NCBI RefSeq assembly: GCF_018829635.1
Contig: NZ_JAHKKG010000002.1
Coordinates: 248,001-312,000, forward strand
Direction: 5' to 3'
Length of the DNA: 64,000 bases
Source: Paractinoplanes bogorensis
GTDB taxonomy: Bacteria > Actinomycetota > Actinomycetes > Mycobacteriales > Micromonosporaceae
Each line of letters starts with the position of its first letter. Positions within the stretch are counted from its first letter, which is position 1. Under the pieces are notes generated by a model that worked only from the letters and a program-made list of their open reading frames with translations, was not told the origin of the DNA and made no database searches. Positions 51,063-59,876 of the stretch are shown here, in pieces. The position numbers and the translations under genes are program-made.

Positions 51063-52370
51063 ATGACGGATGTGTTCCGCCACCGCATGTCGGCGGCACT
51101 CGAGGCGGCCCGCCCGCTCACCCGCGGCAAGGTGACCGGTGCGGTCGGCCTGCGGGTGACGGTCAGCGGCGTCGACGCCCGGGTCGGTGACCTCGTGCAG
51201 ATGGGCGAGGGCCCGGAGGCGGTCTTCGCCGAGGTGGCCGCGATCGACGGCGAGAAGCTCTCCTGCCTGCCGCTGGGCCCGATCGCCGGACTCGGGGCGG
51301 GCACCCCGGTGGTCAGCACGGGTGGACCACTGCGGGTGGCCGTGGGGCCCGACCTGCAGGGCCGGATCCTGGACGGGCTGGGCCGCCCGATGGACGGCGG
51401 TCCGCCGCTCAAGGGCCACCTGGTCGGCATCGACGCGGCGCCCCCGTCGGCCATGGAACGCCAGCTGGTCGACAAACCGATGAGCCTGGGCGTACGCGTC
51501 CTGGACACGCTCGTGCCGTGCGGGCGCGGGCAGCGCATCGGCATCTTCGCCGGCTCCGGCGTCGGCAAGTCGACGCTGATGAGCATGATCACGCGAGGCA
51601 CCTCGGCCGAGCTGAACGTCGTGGCGCTGGTCGGCGAGCGCGGCCGCGAGGTGCGCGAGTTCATCGAGCACGACCTGGGCGAGGAAGGGCTGGCGCGGTC
51701 GGTGGTGGTCATCGCCACGTCGGACACCCCTCCCCTCGTACGCCTCCGGGCCGGCGCCGTGGCCACGAGAATCGCCGAGTACTACCGCGACGAGGGCGCC
51801 GACGTGCTGCTGATGATGGACAGCGTGACGCGTGCGGCCATGGCGCAGCGCGAGGTCGGCCTGTCGGTGGGCGAGCCGCCGGCCACGCGTGGCTATCCGC
51901 CCTCGGTGTTCGCGATGCTGGCGTCGCTGCTGGAGCGGGCCGGGCCGGGCGCCCGGGGCAGCATCACCGGCCTCTACACGGTGCTGGTCGAAGGTGACGA
52001 CCACAACGAGCCGATCGCCGACGCGGCCCGCTCGATCCTCGACGGCCACGTCGTGCTCGACCGCAAGCTGGCCACCGCCGGCCACTTCCCGAGCATCCAG
52101 GCCCTCGACTCGATCTCCCGCGTCGCCAACAAGATCACCACGAAGGAGCAGCGCTCCGACGCCACCGAGCTGCGCCGCATGATGGCCGCCCACCGCGAGG
52201 TCCGCGAACTGGTCGAGATCGGCGCCTACGTGGCCGGCACCAACCCGGACGCCGACCGGGCCACCGCGATCTGGTCCCACATCAACGCGTTCCTGCGCCA
52301 GGGCCTCGACGAACGGGTCACCGCCGACGAGGCCTGGGGCCAGCTGCGAGCCCTGATCGCCGCCTCCTGA
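51063..52370 (+). CDS. fliI: Flagellum-specific ATP synthase FliI
   Basis: 435 residues. Walker A GSGVGKST at 164-171, Walker B DVLLMMDSVTR with Asp253, and SMITRGTSAELNVVALVGERGREVREF between. It hydrolyses ATP to feed substrates to the export gate. The C-terminus RKLATAGHFPSIQALDSISR is typical. ATG 51063. Confidence 0.96.
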   Translation: MTDVFRHRMSAALEAARPLTRGKVTGAVGLRVTVSGVDARVGDLVQMGEGPEAVFAEVAAIDGEKLSCLPLGPIAGLGAGTPVVSTGGPLRVAVGPDLQGRILDGLGRPMDGGPPLKGHLVGIDAAPPSAMERQLVDKPMSLGVRVLDTLVPCGRGQRIGIFAGSGVGKSTLMSMITRGTSAELNVVALVGERGREVREFIEHDLGEEGLARSVVVIATSDTPPLVRLRAGAVATRIAEYYRDEGADVLLMMDSVTRAAMAQREVGLSVGEPPATRGYPPSVFAMLASLLERAGPGARGSITGLYTVLVEGDDHNEPIADAARSILDGHVVLDRKLATAGHFPSIQALDSISRVANKITTKEQRSDATELRRMMAAHREVRELVEIGAYVAGTNPDADRATAIWSHINAFLRQGLDERVTADEAWGQLRALIAAS

Positions 52371-52458
52371 CAGCTCAGTTGCGGCTTGGGTGCAGCAGCT
52401 CAGCGAAACGGTTATCGGGCCGACCGGGAAGGGTGAGGCCCGCGCTAGGAGGCAGAAC

Positions 52459-52902
52459 GTGAACCGATTCTTCCGGCTCTCTCCCGTGCTCCGTGCCCGC
52501 AAGGCCCAGGAGGACGCGGCCAAGGGCGCCGTGATCCAGTCCCGCGCCCAGATCAAGGACGCCGAGGACCTCGTCCGGCGCAAGCGGCTCGACCTGGTCG
52601 GATCGGAGGCACCCACCGAGGGTTCGGCCCGGGCCATCGTCGCCGGGCTGGTCGCCCGCCAGTCGCTGGCCGGCGCCCTGATGAGCGCCCAGCGCATGGT
52701 CACCGAGGCCGAGGATCTCGAGCGCGAGCGGATGGCAGTGCTGGCCGAGGCGGCCAAGCGCCGTCGCGCGGTCGAGATGCTGGGCGAACGGCACGCCGAG
52801 ATGGTGCGCGCCAACGACCTGCGCAAGGACCAGGCCGATCTGGACGAGATCGCGGTGACCACCAAGGCCCGCAACGCCGCCCGCGGCGGAGGCGCTGAAT
52901 GA
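52459..52902 (+). CDS. fliJ: FliJ-type export chaperone
   Basis: 147 residues, nearly all coiled coil: FFRLSPVLRARKAQEDAAKG at the start, LERERMAVLAEAAKRRRAVEMLGERHAEM near the end. FliJ links FliI to FlhA. Sequence identity between FliJ proteins is low, so position after fliI counts strongly. GTG 52459 has AGGAGG 6 nt upstream; a longer reading from 52390 lacks support. Confidence 0.85.
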   Translation: MNRFFRLSPVLRARKAQEDAAKGAVIQSRAQIKDAEDLVRRKRLDLVGSEAPTEGSARAIVAGLVARQSLAGALMSAQRMVTEAEDLERERMAVLAEAAKRRRAVEMLGERHAEMVRANDLRKDQADLDEIAVTTKARNAARGGGAE

Positions 52903-53903
52903 TCGGTGTCACCGGGGTGCTCAACCGCATCCAGGAGCTCCAGGGCCAGCTCGGCCTCACCCCGGTCAACCCGGCGCCGGGCGCCACCGGCACGGTCAGC
53001 ACCAACGGCAGCACCGCGCTGGGCGACTCCTCGTTCGCCTCGGCCCTGGCCGGCGCGACCGGCGGGACCGGCACGATCAAGCTGAACAATCAGGCCTCCG
53101 GGTCCGACGTGGTCGACGCGGCCAAGAAATACCTGGGTACGCCGTACGTGTTCGGCAGCACCGACCCGGACAAGGGGCTGGACTGCTCGGCCCTGGTGCA
53201 GCGGGCCTACAGCGACCTCGGCATCAAGCTGCCCCGGCTCTCGCACGAGCAGGCCAAGGCCGGCACCAAGGTCGACAGCCTGGCCCAGGCCAAGCCGGGC
53301 GACATCCTCGCCTTCGACTCCCCGGTCGACCACGTCGCCATCTACCTCGGCGACAACAAGATGATCGCGGCACCGAAGCCCGGCGACCACGTCAAGATCC
53401 AGAGCGTGTACGAGAAGCCGACGCACATCCGGCGGGTGGTCTCGGACTTCGCCGCACTGCCGGCCCAGAACGTCGCCTCCGTCCGCCCGGCCAGCCTCCA
53501 GGGCAGCGGATCGCTGCCCGGCGTGCCCTACGGCGACCTGTTCGTGCAGGCCGGCAACCGCTACGGCGTCTCGCCCAAGCTGCTCGCCGCCGTGGCCAAG
53601 GTCGAATCCGGATACAACCCGCAGGCGGTCAGCAAGGTCGGGGCCCAGGGGCTGATGCAGCTCATGCCGTCGACCGCCAAGGGCCTGGGCGTCAAGGACT
53701 CCTTCGACCCGGAGCAGGCGATCAACGGCGGGGCCAAGCTGCTGTCCCGCAACCTGCGTGAGTTCAAGTCGCTGCCGCTGGCTCTGGCCGCCTACAACGC
53801 GGGCGGCGGGGCGGTGCACAAGTACGGCGGTATCCCGCCGTTCTCGGAGACCCAGGCGTACGTCCCGAAGGTCCAGAAGGCTCTCGCCGCGCTCGGCGGC
53901 TGA
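52899..53903 (+). CDS. Bifunctional peptidoglycan hydrolase: NlpC/P60 plus lytic transglycosylase
   Basis: 334 residues with two catalytic domains. NlpC/P60 (about 66-182): GTPYVFGST, LDCSALVQRAY with Cys96, and DHVAIYLGDN with His145. SLT (about 210-334): GVSPKLLAAVAKVESGYNPQAVS with Glu236, GAQGLMQLMPSTA and LALAAYNAGGGAVHKYGG. One cuts peptide stems, the other glycan strands. No signal peptide, so export through the flagellar gate is likely, making it a functional counterpart of FlgJ for rod passage through the wall (inference). Overlaps fliJ by 4 bp. Confidence 0.9.
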   Translation: MIGVTGVLNRIQELQGQLGLTPVNPAPGATGTVSTNGSTALGDSSFASALAGATGGTGTIKLNNQASGSDVVDAAKKYLGTPYVFGSTDPDKGLDCSALVQRAYSDLGIKLPRLSHEQAKAGTKVDSLAQAKPGDILAFDSPVDHVAIYLGDNKMIAAPKPGDHVKIQSVYEKPTHIRRVVSDFAALPAQNVASVRPASLQGSGSLPGVPYGDLFVQAGNRYGVSPKLLAAVAKVESGYNPQAVSKVGAQGLMQLMPSTAKGLGVKDSFDPEQAINGGAKLLSRNLREFKSLPLALAAYNAGGGAVHKYGGIPPFSETQAYVPKVQKALAALGG

Positions 53904-53937
53904 CCCCACCGACCGGCCACAACCTGAGGAGGACCGC

Positions 53938-55782
53938 ATGAAGTCGCCGAATTCCGTCGGACAGACGGACCGCACGTCGATCGCCGACCTGCGCCGCCCC
54001 GGCGCGAAGCGGGGCGAGGGCGGGGAGGAGTTCGGCTCCGCGCTCGAGGCCGAACTCGACCGGCCCGGCCCGGACGACGCCGCGCGGGCGGACGACAAGC
54101 GGGTGGCGGATCGGGCGGCTCAGCAGCGGGCCACCGAGCAGCGGGCCGCGGACCGGGCGGCCGACCGCCAGGCCGACGCGGCCGGGCGCAGCGCCCTGCA
54201 GCGGGATGCCGCCGACCGCGCCGACCAGCGCCGGGCCGACCTGGATCGGAGCCGGGCCGACCGATCCGATGCGGACCGCACCCGGGCCGACCGCTCGGAG
54301 ACCGACCGGGGCCGGGCTGACTCGACTCGCGCCGACCGTTCGGAAGCCGACCGGGCCCGGGCTGACACGGCTCGCACCGACCGTTCGGAAGCCGACCGGG
54401 CCCGCGCTGATCGCGCCGAGACCGACCGGACTCGGGCCGACGCCGACCGCCGTGCCGACCAGGCCGGGGACCGTGACCGGGCCGCCCAGAGCGGCCGCGC
54501 CGACCAGGCCGACGACACCAAGTCCTCGGCCGATGACCGGGTCGGCTCCGATCAGAAGGGCGACGACGCGACCAAGGGCGGCGACTCGAAGGCGACCGCC
54601 ACGCCGACGCCGGCCACGCTCGCGCAGATGATCGCGGGTCAAGCGGCTCAGCCCACGCCGACGCCGGGCTCGCCGGAGGCTGCCCAGGCCGCGGGCACGG
54701 ACGCCGTGTCCCTCGCGGGCGGACCGGCCAAGGCCGCGGTTCCCACCCCGCCGGCCACCGGCCAGTCCGCCACCCCGGACGCGCCGACCGGGACGACTCC
54801 GGGTGCTACCGGCACCGGCGCACCCCTCTCGCCCGCGCTGGCCGCACAACTCGCCAAGGCCACGCAGACCGCACAGACCGGCCCGGGCCAGGGCGCCGCT
54901 CCGGGCCCAGGCTCCGCCACCGGCGGCCCGGACACCGGCACCGGCACCGACCCGACCGGCACCGCGACCCCGGCCGGCCCGGCCGCGGCGGCCGACGCCG
55001 CGGCTGCCCTCACCGCCTCCGGCGACACCCCGGTGGCCGGACCCCGCCCGGCCGGTCTGGCCCCGCCGGCCGACCAGGCAGCGGCCGCCGGATCCACGTC
55101 GAACCCGGCCGAAGCCGCATCGCCGGACGCGGCCGCGGCCCAGCCCGGTGCGCTGCCCGATCAGGCCACCCCCGACGCGACCGCCGCCCCCGCGACCGCC
55201 AACCCGGTCAACCCGGCGGCGGCCCCCGGCGTGGCCCCGGACGGCACGGCCAACCCGGGCGCGCTCGGCCAGGCCGGTCTCGCCGGCGTCACCGGACCGC
55301 AGGCGACCGCACCGGCGGCACCGGCCGCCGCCACCCCGCCGCCACCGGCCTCCTCGCAGCCGTTCCAGACGCCCGCGGCCCAGGTCGCGATGCGGATCGT
55401 GCCGCTCAAGCTGGACGCCGACGGCATCCACCGGCTGACCGTGCACCTGCACCCGGTCGACCTCGGCCCGGTGCAGGTGGTGGCCGAGATCCGCAACGGC
55501 GACATCAACGTGCAGCTGACCAGCCAGACCGACGCCGGCAACGACGCCCTGCGCAATGCGCTGGACGACCTGCGGCGCGAGCTCAACGACGCCGGTTTCG
55601 GCAACACGTCGCTCGACCTGCGGCAGGGCAACGCCCAGCAGGAGCAGGCACGGCAGCAGTTCGGCCCGTCGGGCCTGCCGGGACGCCGGGACGCGGGGAA
55701 CGGCCCGGTTCCGGCCGAGACGACCGCGCCGACGATCCGCCGCGCCGCCCCGGGCTCGAGCCGCCTGGACACGACCGCCTGA
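53938..55782 (+). CDS. fliK: Flagellar hook-length control protein FliK
   Basis: 614 residues. Residues about 55-180 are an Asp/Arg/Ala repeat zone (ADRSEADRARADTAR-type, 15-residue period). Residues 200-470 are a Pro/Ala/Thr/Gly-rich linker, plausible as a molecular ruler. The C-terminal Flg_hook domain (about 475-570) contains VPLKLDADGIHRLTVHLHPVDLGPVQV and ALRNALDDLRRELNDAGF. ATG 53938 with GAGGAGG. It is the last gene of the rightward operon. Confidence 0.88.
   Translation: MKSPNSVGQTDRTSIADLRRPGAKRGEGGEEFGSALEAELDRPGPDDAARADDKRVADRAAQQRATEQRAADRAADRQADAAGRSALQRDAADRADQRRADLDRSRADRSDADRTRADRSETDRGRADSTRADRSEADRARADTARTDRSEADRARADRAETDRTRADADRRADQAGDRDRAAQSGRADQADDTKSSADDRVGSDQKGDDATKGGDSKATATPTPATLAQMIAGQAAQPTPTPGSPEAAQAAGTDAVSLAGGPAKAAVPTPPATGQSATPDAPTGTTPGATGTGAPLSPALAAQLAKATQTAQTGPGQGAAPGPGSATGGPDTGTGTDPTGTATPAGPAAAADAAAALTASGDTPVAGPRPAGLAPPADQAAAAGSTSNPAEAASPDAAAAQPGALPDQATPDATAAPATANPVNPAAAPGVAPDGTANPGALGQAGLAGVTGPQATAPAAPAAATPPPPASSQPFQTPAAQVAMRIVPLKLDADGIHRLTVHLHPVDLGPVQVVAEIRNGDINVQLTSQTDAGNDALRNALDDLRRELNDAGFGNTSLDLRQGNAQQEQARQQFGPSGLPGRRDAGNGPVPAETTAPTIRRAAPGSSRLDTTA
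54230..54455. repeat. 45-bp in-frame repeats within fliK
   Basis: Direct repeats with a 45-bp period encode (R/T)DRSEADRARADTA-like units. Two neighbouring copies near 54335-54425 differ at only a few bases; outer copies are more diverged. Alternating Arg and Asp predicts a long charged helix. Confidence 0.75.
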
Positions 55783-55792
55783 CACGTACGGC

Positions 55793-55831
55793 AAAGGGGG
55801 GTGACCGCCTCGGCGGCCACCCCCCCTTTTT
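55793..55831. terminator. Bidirectional terminator between convergent flagellar operons
   Basis: AAAGGGGGGTGACCGCC pairs with GGCGGCCACCCCCC over about 15 bp with one A:C mismatch, loop TC. The 3' arm is followed by TTTTT on the plus strand, and the 5' arm by AAA, which reads TTT on the minus strand. It lies 10 nt after fliK and 24 nt before the stop of the opposing operon. Confidence 0.85.
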
Positions 55832-55855
55832 ATGTACCGGTTTATGTACCGGCGA

Positions 55856-56092
55856 TCAGGCCGGCTTCTCGTCCATCGGAGTTGGTGTCACCGGGGTGCC
55901 TTCCGGCTTCCCCTCCGGCCGGCCGTAACCCGCGGTGACGAACCTCAGCCCGGCCAGAAGCAGGGCGGCGAGGGGCACAGCGATCACGAACCGGATCAGT
56001 ACCTCGGTGACATCGATCTGGTCGAGCACATAGCGATACAGCGCCGGCGCGCTCATCAGGAGCGCGAACAACAGGACCGACGGACGGATCAC
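55856..56092 (-). CDS. Small membrane protein at the end of the flhA operon
   Basis: 78 residues with two hydrophobic helices (about 5-19 and 31-53), an RYVLDQIDVTE loop between, and a Pro/Gly-rich hydrophilic tail. No family recognised. The GTG start overlaps the stop of the FlhF-like gene (GTGA), so it belongs to the export-gate operon. Two hairpin-forming helices are reminiscent of FliQ topology, but I see no FliQ sequence motifs and do not claim it. Confidence 0.65.
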   Translation of the reverse strand: MIRPSVLLFALLMSAPALYRYVLDQIDVTEVLIRFVIAVPLAALLLAGLRFVTAGYGRPEGKPEGTPVTPTPMDEKPA

Positions 56093-57774
56093 TGCCGCGC
56101 CGATCGGGTGACGCGGCGCGGGGCCGCGGCGACCGGCATGACGTCGGACGCGATCCGCGCGCAGAGCATGGCGGCCCAGGCGTGCGGAGTGGCGGGCTTA
56201 CCGTCCAGCGAGTGGATCGGCAGCTCGAGGCCGAGCACCGAGGCCGGGTCGGCGGTGAGCTCGACGCCGTGCACCACCAGCGACTCGACCTCGCCGAGGG
56301 TGCGCAGGTGGCGTCCCGTGTCGGCGGTCTTGCGGGTGGCGTCCACGATGGCCCAGAGCGCCGTCGCCCCGATCGCGTCGCACATCTCGTTGACCCAGAT
56401 CGGGTCGGTGCCGCCGACCGGTGCCTCGAGCACGACGACCCAGGGCTCCTCGGCACCGTGCAGCTTCTCGGCCCGGGTCTCGGCCGCCTCCGGGGTGGAG
56501 ATCAGCCGGGACGAGTGCAGCCCGGTGCCGGCCGTCGACTGCGCGGCCAGCAGCAGGTGGTTCTCGGCCACCCCGATCGCGTCGAGCAGCTGGCGGCCGA
56601 TCAGGACACCCAGGTTGATGTCACCGGCGAGCACCAGGATCTCGCCCGGGCCGTCGGGGATGCCGGGAGCACTCGGCCGGGCGGCCAGCACGCTCAGCAC
56701 CCCGGCGTACGTGTCGCTGCCGGTGATCTGCCGGGCCATGGTCTCGGGCATGCCGACCGACATCAGGTTGCGGACGACCGGCTCGTTGTCCGCGGCCGGT
56801 TCGGCGATGTGCACCGGGGTGGCCGGGACGGCCGAGACCGGACGGAAGCCGTACGTCTCGACGGGCGCGGGCTCCGGCTCCGGCTCGACCACCGGCTCGT
56901 CCTCGACCTCGACGGTGGCCGCCACCAGGCCGCCGATCCGCTCGGCGAGGCTGGGCGCGGGCGAGACCGGAGCGGCCGCAGGCGACACCTGGGCGGCGAT
57001 CGGAGCGGGCGGCGCCGGAGTCTCAGCAAAAGCGGCCGGAGTCTCAGCAAAAGCGGCTGGAGTCCCCGGGAAGGCGGCCGGCGGCATCGCGGCGGGCGAG
57101 ATCGGCGCCATCGCGGGCGGCGTGGGCGTACGCGCGATGTTGACCGGTGACTCGCTCGCGGCGGCCGGGCGGAACGGCCGTACGGTCGGCGTGTCCTCCT
57201 TCGGCGCGGGCTTGGGACGCGACGTGAGCCGGTCGGCCGCCGGTCCCGCGTCCAAGCCGGCCATCAGCTCGGCGAACGCGGCCCCGGTGTCCCCGAGCGC
57301 GGCACTGCGCCCCTCGTCGGCCCCGAACCCGTTCTCGGGCGACGGTGCCGGCGTCGGCCGGGCCGCCGTCCCGAAAATGTTCTCGGGCGTCGGACGAGCC
57401 GCCTGCTCGCCCGGCCGGGTCATCCCGAACGACGCCGGCGTCACCGACCGCGGCGAGGACGTGCCGAACGGGCGGTTGGCGCCCCGGCCGGGTTCCTCCA
57501 TCCGGTCCTGCGACTCGGCCCGCTCGAGCAGCCGTTCCAGGCTGTGCTGGCCGGTGTCGGCCGTCTTCGTGCGCTGTGCCATGTCACTCCTGTCCTCATT
57601 CGGGTCCGGAACTTCGACCGACAGCTCGTAATGCTGTTTCGCGAAGAACCCACCGACGCCGCCACTGCGGACCTTGTCGGCGGAGATGATCCGGACACGG
57701 GAGCCGTACTCATCGCGCACCTGAGCCAGTAGTGGCTCGATGGCCGGTCCCTCAAGCAGCACCCGCGTAGGCAC
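56089..57774 (-). CDS. FlhF-like protein with degenerate SRP-GTPase domain
   Basis: 561 residues. The N-terminus (RVLLEGPAIEPLLAQVRDEYG, then SADKVRSGGVGGFFAKQHYE) follows the FlhF B-domain pattern. A long Pro/Ala/Glu-rich linker (60-335) leads to a C-terminal alpha/beta domain (about 340-550). There, the strand ILVLAGDINLGVLIGRQ sits where the P-loop GxTGxGKTT should be. No DTAG or TKLDE remains, but LPIHSLDGKPATPHAW matches the closing segment of SRP GTPases. FlhF places flagella at the pole; this copy should not bind GTP normally. It overlaps flhA by 23 bp. Confidence 0.65.
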   Translation of the reverse strand: MPTRVLLEGPAIEPLLAQVRDEYGSRVRIISADKVRSGGVGGFFAKQHYELSVEVPDPNEDRSDMAQRTKTADTGQHSLERLLERAESQDRMEEPGRGANRPFGTSSPRSVTPASFGMTRPGEQAARPTPENIFGTAARPTPAPSPENGFGADEGRSAALGDTGAAFAELMAGLDAGPAADRLTSRPKPAPKEDTPTVRPFRPAAASESPVNIARTPTPPAMAPISPAAMPPAAFPGTPAAFAETPAAFAETPAPPAPIAAQVSPAAAPVSPAPSLAERIGGLVAATVEVEDEPVVEPEPEPAPVETYGFRPVSAVPATPVHIAEPAADNEPVVRNLMSVGMPETMARQITGSDTYAGVLSVLAARPSAPGIPDGPGEILVLAGDINLGVLIGRQLLDAIGVAENHLLLAAQSTAGTGLHSSRLISTPEAAETRAEKLHGAEEPWVVVLEAPVGGTDPIWVNEMCDAIGATALWAIVDATRKTADTGRHLRTLGEVESLVVHGVELTADPASVLGLELPIHSLDGKPATPHAWAAMLCARIASDVMPVAAAPRRVTRSARQ

Positions 57775-59806
57775 CGTTCACCACCCCAATCGTCTCGATC
57801 TGTGCTGTGGAACCAGAGATTTCGCCGTACGACAGCACCTGCACCCGGCGCGACCCGGCGCGCAGTAGTCGCATCAGTGGCAGCCGCAGCTGTGGCGAGC
57901 AGGCCAGCACTGGGGCCAGGCCCTGCTGTTCCGCGGTCTCGGTGAGCCGGGCCGCTTCGCTGACGATCGCCTCGGCACGCATGCCGTCGATCGCCATGAA
58001 GGCCCCGGTCTCACTGGGCCGCAGAGATTCGAGCAGTTGCTGCTCGAGCATCGGGTCGAGCGTGATCACCGTGAGCCGGCCGGCGGTCGTGTACTGGGCC
58101 GCGATCGCGGGACCCAGCGCCGCACGGGCCGCCTCGACCAGGCTGTCCTGGTCGACGGAGACCTTCGCCTTCAGGGAGAGCGCCTCGAAGATGCGGACGA
58201 GGTCGCGGATCGGCACACCCTCGTCGAGGAGCGCCTGCAGCACCTTCTGGATCTGGCCGAGGCTGAGCACGGCCGGGGTCAGTTCCTCGACGACCACCGG
58301 GTGGGTGCGCTTGACCGTCTCGGTCAGGGCTCGCACGTCCTCGCGGCCGAGCAGGCGGCTGGCGTTGGTGCGGACCACCTCGGCCAGGTGCGTGATGATC
58401 ACGCTGGCCCGGTCGACCACCGTCGCGCCGGAGAGTTCGGCCTGATAGTGCAGCTCGGCCGGCACCCACTTGCCGGGGAGGCCGAAGACCGGCTCGATCC
58501 CCGCCGAACCGGGCAGGCCCTGGAGCCCGTCGCCGATCGCCAGTACGGTGCCGGGCGGCGCCTGGCCGGTGCCGGCGTCGGTGCCGGAGATGCGGATGGC
58601 GTACGAGGAGAGGGGCAGGTCCAGGTCGTCCCGGGTCCGCACCGGCGGCATGATGATGCCGAGCTCCATCGCCATCTTGCGGCGCAGCGCCCGTACGCGG
58701 TCGAGCAGGTCTCCACTGCTGGCGTCGACCAGGTCGACCAGGTCGGGTGAGAGCGCCAGCTCCAGCGGGTCGACCCGCATCTCGCCCAGCAACTGCTCGG
58801 GCGAGTCGGCCGGTGGCATCTCGGGCGCTTCGGCGGCGGCCGCGGCCGCTGCGGCCTCCTCTTCGGGCACCGGGTCCTTCATCTTCTGCGCGGCGATCAG
58901 GATGCCCGCGCCGACCACCAGGAACGGCAGCTTGGGCAGGCCGGGGATCACGCACAGGGCCAGGGCGGCGCCGCCCGCGATGCGCAGCGCGAGCTTGTTC
59001 TGGCCGAGCTGGGTGGTGACCGTCGAGCCCATGTCGCCCGAGGTCGCCGAGCGGGTCACGATCAGACCGGTGGCCACCGACAGCAGCAGGGCCGGGATCT
59101 GCGAGACCAGGCCGTCGCCGATGCTCAGCAGGCTGTAGTGGTTCATCGCGTCGCCGGCCGCCATGCCCTGCTGGGCCACGCCGATGGCGAATCCGCCGAC
59201 CAGGTTGATCAGCGTGATGATGACGGCGGCGATGGCGTCGCCCTTGACGAACTTGGAACCACCGTCCATGGCGCCGTAGAACTCGGCCTCGGCCCCGACC
59301 TCGGCCCGGCGCTTCTTGGCCTGGTCCTCGTCGATCAGACCGGCGTTGAGGTCGGCGTCGATCGCCATCTGCTTACCGGGCATGGCGTCGAGGGTGAAGC
59401 GGGCGCCGACCTCGGCGACACGCTCGGCACCCTTGGTCACCACGACCATCTGGACGATCACCAGGATCAGGAAGATGACCAGGCCGATGACCAGGTTGCC
59501 ACCGACGACGAAGCTGCCGAACGCGTGGATCACCTTGCCGGCGTCGCCGTCGCGCAGCACCAGGCGGGTCGCGCTGATGTTGAGGGCGAGGCGGAAGAGG
59601 GTGGCCACCAGCAGCAGTGCCGGGAAGACCGAGAAGTCGAGCGGTTTCTGGACGAACATGCTGGTCAACATGATCAGCAGAGCCGCGGTGATGTTGAGCG
59701 CGATCAGCATGTCCAGCAGGAAGGTCGGCATGGGCACGACCATCATGAGGATGATGCCGACGACCCCGACGGGCACGGCGAGTTTGCTGATGTTGCGGTT
59801 CTTCAC
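57752..59806 (-). CDS. flhA: Flagellar export gate protein FlhA
   Basis: 684 residues. Eight membrane helices in the first ~320 residues with the FHIPEP signature region (LFRLALNISATRLVL), KGAERVAEVGARFTLDAMPGKQMAID, then the cytoplasmic nonameric ring domain (VVVEELTPAVLSLGQIQKVLQALLDEGVPIRDL). It uses proton motive force to unfold and export substrates. Ends inside the FlhF-like gene. Confidence 0.96.
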   Translation of the reverse strand: MKNRNISKLAVPVGVVGIILMMVVPMPTFLLDMLIALNITAALLIMLTSMFVQKPLDFSVFPALLLVATLFRLALNISATRLVLRDGDAGKVIHAFGSFVVGGNLVIGLVIFLILVIVQMVVVTKGAERVAEVGARFTLDAMPGKQMAIDADLNAGLIDEDQAKKRRAEVGAEAEFYGAMDGGSKFVKGDAIAAVIITLINLVGGFAIGVAQQGMAAGDAMNHYSLLSIGDGLVSQIPALLLSVATGLIVTRSATSGDMGSTVTTQLGQNKLALRIAGGAALALCVIPGLPKLPFLVVGAGILIAAQKMKDPVPEEEAAAAAAAAEAPEMPPADSPEQLLGEMRVDPLELALSPDLVDLVDASSGDLLDRVRALRRKMAMELGIIMPPVRTRDDLDLPLSSYAIRISGTDAGTGQAPPGTVLAIGDGLQGLPGSAGIEPVFGLPGKWVPAELHYQAELSGATVVDRASVIITHLAEVVRTNASRLLGREDVRALTETVKRTHPVVVEELTPAVLSLGQIQKVLQALLDEGVPIRDLVRIFEALSLKAKVSVDQDSLVEAARAALGPAIAAQYTTAGRLTVITLDPMLEQQLLESLRPSETGAFMAIDGMRAEAIVSEAARLTETAEQQGLAPVLACSPQLRLPLMRLLRAGSRRVQVLSYGEISGSTAQIETIGVVNGAYAGAA

Positions 59807-59876
59807 GACACCTCCCCCACCAGCCGATCTTCCCTCGTAAGAGGTACCTATGTGAGGAAATCTCCTAACTTCTTAG

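Noticed and set aside
52390..52458. Extended N-terminus of FliJ from 52390
   Set aside because: No similarity before VNRFF and the strong AGGAGG site serves GTG 52459.
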